Below, piece after piece: positions 60,032-64,000 of a stretch of 64,000 bases of DNA. Both the position numbers and the translations under genes were made by a program. Location: contig NC_079515.1 in assembly GCF_000801105.2 (NCBI RefSeq), positions 33,813,407 to 33,877,406 of the forward strand. The letters run 5' to 3'. The DNA comes from Raphanus sativus (Eukaryota > Streptophyta > Magnoliopsida > Brassicales > Brassicaceae). Each line of letters begins with the position of its first letter. Position 1 is the first letter of the stretch. The notes below the pieces were generated by a model, which worked only from the letters and a program-made list of their open reading frames with translations, had not been told where the DNA came from and did no database searches.

Positions 60032-62369
60032 ATGGGAAGAGACTGGTCTTGGCTCGGCGGAGGAGGTAAGAAGAAACCTTCAAGCAAGTCAAAGAAAGAC
60101 ATCAACACGCCGCCCCCGCCTCCCTCTTCATCTCCAGCCGCGCCTCCCTCTTCATCTCCAGCCGGCAATACTGCAACGGCGGCCGGATGCATGAGTGCTG
60201 TGTTTAACATATTCGACTTACAGCATTTACAGTTTCCCATTAACCACCACCATCTTCATCTTCCCAAAGGTACCATTTTTTTATCACTCTTCACTTCTCA
60301 GTGTCTCCATACATTACTTAATTTTCTGTTTAAAAAAATCAACTTCAGGCGTTGATGCGCCGAGAAACAGCCTGGAATCAACGGAGGAGGAGGAAACTCC
60401 ATTTTCACCGACCAGAAAAGATGGAAATTTAAATATCTCTGTAAGTGACTAAAACTAAAATATTACTCTGTTTTTGTTATCTTCTTGGGTTCCTCAAAAG
60501 TCTCTACCTTTATTTCTAATACTCATTACCCTAATCATAACTAGCAGATGGGTATTAAAATCAAGACCAAACCACAAGCAAGATCATCAACATCGTCACT
60601 TGCAGCGACTGAATCTTACTCTCCGAGTGTAAAGACACCAACTTTGGTCGCCAGACTCATGGGTCTTGATCTTGTTCCAGAAAATTACAGATCATCTCCT
60701 ACTCCGTCTTCTTCTTCCTTAAATGATCTCAAGACAGCAGCAAGATCTTCACACACCAACAGACATAGACATTACTCTCTCCAAAGAAACTCTGTCGACG
60801 GAGGAACACGATCTCTTCCCGAGACACCGAGGATTTCACTAGGAAGGAGATCAGTCGACTGTTACGAACACCAACGTTCTTCACTTCATCTACGAGACAA
60901 CAACAACAACGTGTCGTCTGAAAGAGAGATTGGTGTTAACAATGTCAGGTGCACGAGGGTCAAAGAGATGAAGATACACGAAGATAAAGAGAACCGGAGC
61001 CCACGTGATTACGCAAGGCAGATAGTGATGCAGTTGAAGGAGAACGTCAGCAGGAGAAGAAGAATGGGAACTGATATCACCAACAAAGAGCAACAACCAA
61101 GAGAGAGCCATGAACCCAAGAAAGCTTCTAAGATCACAATCACCACACAACACGATACATCATCCCCGAGAATGGCACTAACAGAAGTCCCCAAAACCAA
61201 ACCAGCATCACCACTTCAGACAAATAACGTTCCTCCCAAGACTCTGGAGGTTCAAGACAAGACCAGGCTACCAACAGTGCAAGAAGAGGAGCCACAGGGA
61301 TACAAAAAACAGAGAAAGTCTGTAAATAAAAGCAAGAAACCAGAGAACTTCAAGTCAAGACTAGTGAAAACAATGCAGGAGGAGCCGTTTGTTAGATCAC
61401 CAGCAACAAGTAACAACAACAACCACAACAAAAGCAATAATCTTCTTCTTACTCAAGGAGACAAGTCTTCTCTCTCAATCAATGATATCGCCAGCTTCAA
61501 AAGTGTTCCCTCTCTTCACACCATCATCAAGAAGAAAGATTCATCACCTCACAAATCGGTAATCAATACATCCTTTCCACACATTTACTGTTTTCCAAAA
61601 TTTCAATTTAATTTAATTTTTTTTTAAAAATATTTATTTGCAGTCAAAGTTACAAGTGGAAGCGTCATCATCGAGAAACAGAGCATCAACAGAACCTCCT
61701 CGTTTCCAGAGCCAATCATCATCATCATTAGAGTACATCACAAGAACCCTAAGACGAACCGGAATCGACAGAGACACACCAATCTCATACGCCAAATGGT
61801 TCTCTCCTTCGCACCCACTCGATCCATCAATCTTCTACTTCCTCGAGCATTTCGCCGTCACCTCCACTAGACCTAGAAACTCGCTATCTCTCCGATCCAA
61901 TCGGAAGCTACTGTTCCATCTAGTCGACGAGATCCTCGCCGATATCTTGAAGCCGCAGATCAATCCGAAACCGTGGGTTTGCCGTTACCCGATCCGATCG
62001 CGGAGGAGTCTCAGAGGATCGGAGCTGATCGACGAGTTGAGTCGGAGAATCGAGAAGTTTCCGTTGGCCGAGTGTTTGGTCCTCGAGGATATCGATTCTC
62101 TCGTCGCCGGAGATTTCCCGGAGACGTCGGCGGCTCAGTCGGGGTTGGCGTTCGAGGAGGAAGGCGAAGGGATCGTCGCGGAGATCGAGAGAGGGATCCT
62201 CGAAGCGCTCGTGATCGAAACGACGACGGACTGTTACGACACGTGGGTCAAAACGGCGCCGCTTAAGAGGAACGATGATGTCAGTGGCACGTGGGGAGTT
62301 CACGTGACGAGATGCCCTTCGAACGCTGGGTCCCACCACGACTCGTGGTTGAGGCTTCAACGTGGATAG
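60032..62369 (+). CDS. TRM25: TON1-recruiting-motif protein, TRM25-like
   Basis: Member of the TRM/LONGIFOLIA-related family, which brings TON1-PP2A complexes or related factors to cortical microtubules and affects cell shape. Four exons: 60032-60269, 60349-60440, 60548-61558, 61644-62369, GT-AG and in frame, 688 residues. Visible: a basic start (MGRDWSWLGGGGKKK), a Pro/Ser stretch, the family motif TPTLVARLMGLDLVPE near residues 140-156, a long polar, basic, Ser-rich middle, and a folded C-terminal part (DUF4378-like) containing FYFLEHF, NRKLLFHLVDEILADIL and RGSELIDELSRRIEKFP, ending in an acidic segment with DCYDTWVKTAPLKR. Equivalent to At5g62170 by sequence and order. Confidence 0.87.
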
Positions 62370-63585
62370 AAAAGTGTTCCACATGGCTGCCAGTCATTGG
62401 CTTTTCTTTGTATAGACCCACTTTTATTTTTATTATTTATGTTAAAGTTTTTTTGTAGCCGTTATAGAATAGAATATAAAATAATGTTTTTTCAAATGTG
62501 AAGTGGTATGGTCCTTTGTTGGATAGATCTGTCAGATGTTTATGTCCCCCGTGTATTCCAACATCCCATGGGGTTTGCATATGCTATGGTAGACTGATGA
62601 ATAGTATAATTCACGAGTTTTGAATATTTTTTGTTTTTATGTTGTTGCCTATTTAATTTTTTTCTTTTGTGAGGGAAACTTTCAAATAGCAACGTTTCAA
62701 TATAGCTTTGCATTCACTCAGTTTGATGATAACTAATCAAGGGGTCTAGGATCAATCATATCGTAGCTAGATTCGTAGAGTAGTCTAGCTTTGAAAAGTG
62801 TACAGTGTCCTTAAGAAGCTTACAGTATTTTAAGGGTCTTGATTCTTTCTACAAGAAAAACTTTTCCCAAATTTTGTTTTGTTCAAATTAGTTAGCCTTG
62901 TATATCTCTTATTTCGAAATAGTTGTTTACAGTTTTTTAATTAAATTTTGACATTGTTTAGTATCAGAAACAATATCTGTTTATTCCCTGATATTTATTT
63001 CTTACAGAATATGAATATAATCAAAAGTTTCTGTCTGCTCTGCATATAAAGTGGTTTGCCATAATCTTGTAAGTAACTTTGTTTCATACCACGATATAGG
63101 TAGAACTATATCATGGTCTCATGTGGTACATGTACTGCATCCGGCTACATTTATTGTGTCATGCGAACAAACAAATTAAAGAAAATATATTGGACATGCT
63201 TTTTCAAGTGAAACCGAAGAACTTTATTGTCGCAAAAGATACACAGAAAATATAATGAAACTGTCAAACATATATAAACTTAAAAGATCATTCAGAAATT
63301 ATTACATAATTACGTGTTTGCAATCTGCGCTATTCGCGTTTCGTTTTGTTTTTTATCAAAGGAAAAAACTTGGAGCACACAATAGTTAAAGGTTTCAAGC
63401 TCTCTGACGATGTGACACAACTAGTACTTTTTGCAGAAAGAATTGTTCACTCCATGAGAAATATTACGTTATAATTCCGGTGATGTGACAAGATTCTCAC
63501 ACTTTTATAATTAAATACATGAGAGGACTATAATTATTTAACCATCTTGATGAAAAGTTAAATTTGAAATAGTATATGGTACATT
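62370..63585. other. 3' side of TRM25-like gene, no further gene
   Basis: Probable 3' untranslated region to about 62500, then AT-rich DNA without a recognisable feature. Confidence 0.45.
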
Positions 63586-64000
63586 CACTACAAGAAATAT
63601 AGTCATATTGCAATAGTGATATATTATTGCAATATGGTAATATATTGTTGCAAATATATAACTGCAACAAAAATGTGACAAATTTTAACTTCTTGCTGTT
63701 TGTACGTTGCAAATTCATGTTTGTTCGCATATAAGTTGCAAAATTAGCAACAAATTGAGTTGTTGCTAAATCTGTCATAATTTTGCAACAATTTTTTTAT
63801 AGCAACTTTGTTGTATATTTACAACATACTTTTGCAACATAATTAGTGGCAAGCCATTGCTACGTAAAATAATAGCAAATAATATTGCAAAGTTGCAATT
63901 ATTTTTCTTGCAATTTAATAGTTTTTAATGCAAGAAAATGTATATAATTTTTTTGGTATAATTATAACGTATGGATGCAACTTAAAATTGTTATAAAATT
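63586..64000 (+). mobile_element. Left end of a CACTA (En/Spm-type) element, continues past the window
   Basis: Starts CACTACAAGAAAT, the typical CACTA terminus. The next 400 bases are packed with ttgcaa/ttgcaac motifs in both orientations, as expected for subterminal transposase-binding repeats. No coding sequence within the window; the other end and target duplication cannot be seen. Confidence 0.75.

Noticed and set aside
62370..64000. MIR399c, which lies a little beyond TRM25 in A. thaliana
   Set aside because: I looked for the mature miR399 core (gccaaaggaga) on both strands downstream of TRM25 and did not find it; it may lie past the right edge.

Overview
The window is plant nuclear DNA from a Brassicaceae species, most likely Brassica or a close relative. 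Genes have many short GT-AG introns, intergenic DNA is AT-rich and carries Helitrons, Stowaway-like MITEs and SINEs, and gene order follows the lower arm of Arabidopsis thaliana chromosome 5 (about At5g62310 down to At5g62170). Orthology is inferred from recognised protein sequence and gene order; no database search was run. Four runs of exactly 100 N mark contig joins in a draft assembly.

Layout. 1-2476 (-): 5' half of the AGC kinase gene IRE, running off the left edge. 3579-4849 (-): ICln. 5457-6104: a complete small Helitron. 6874-7771 (-): a DUF1442 protein. 10261-11856 (-): GCD1-like mitochondrial protein. 12912-14942 (-): AT-hook protein AHL6-like. 16272-18557 (-): MAP65-9-like microtubule bundler, divergent from 19448-21587 (+), a TPX2-like spindle protein. 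22030-29462 (-): receptor kinase ERL1, broken by an assembly gap with about 1.9 kb present twice. 29.5-40.2 kb: gene-free, holding nested Helitron-like DNA, a fold-back element with telomere-like arms and a Stowaway MITE. 40212-41768 (+): intronless xyloglucan galactosyltransferase XLT2-like. 42.4-44.5 kb (+): a decayed and an intact ATS3-type gene in tandem. 44.9-45.6 kb: remains of a DEAD-box helicase gene (PRH75/RH7 type). 47653-51600 (-): a gibberellin 20-oxidase gene with no counterpart at this place in A. thaliana, its introns and upstream DNA full of small transposons. 52.8-60.0 kb: AT-rich repeat DNA with a SINE. 60032-62369 (+): TRM25-like protein. From 63586: the start of a CACTA element that continues past the right edge.

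How it fits together. The genes do not form a pathway; this is an inherited syntenic block after whole-genome triplication and gene loss. RPS20 and CXE20, expected between ICln and IRE and beside PRH75, are not seen; PRH75 and one ATS3 copy survive only as broken remains. Several retained genes act on microtubules or growth (MAP65-9, TPX2-like, TRM25, ERL1, XLT2, GA20ox). MAP65-9 and the TPX2-like gene share an 890-bp divergent promoter region with two mitosis-type (MSA-like) motifs.

I found no convincing new multi-gene system. The most unusual structures are the 830-bp fold-back element (9-bp target duplication, telomere-like arms) inserted at a Helitron end, and the decayed-gene landscape around the inserted GA20ox.
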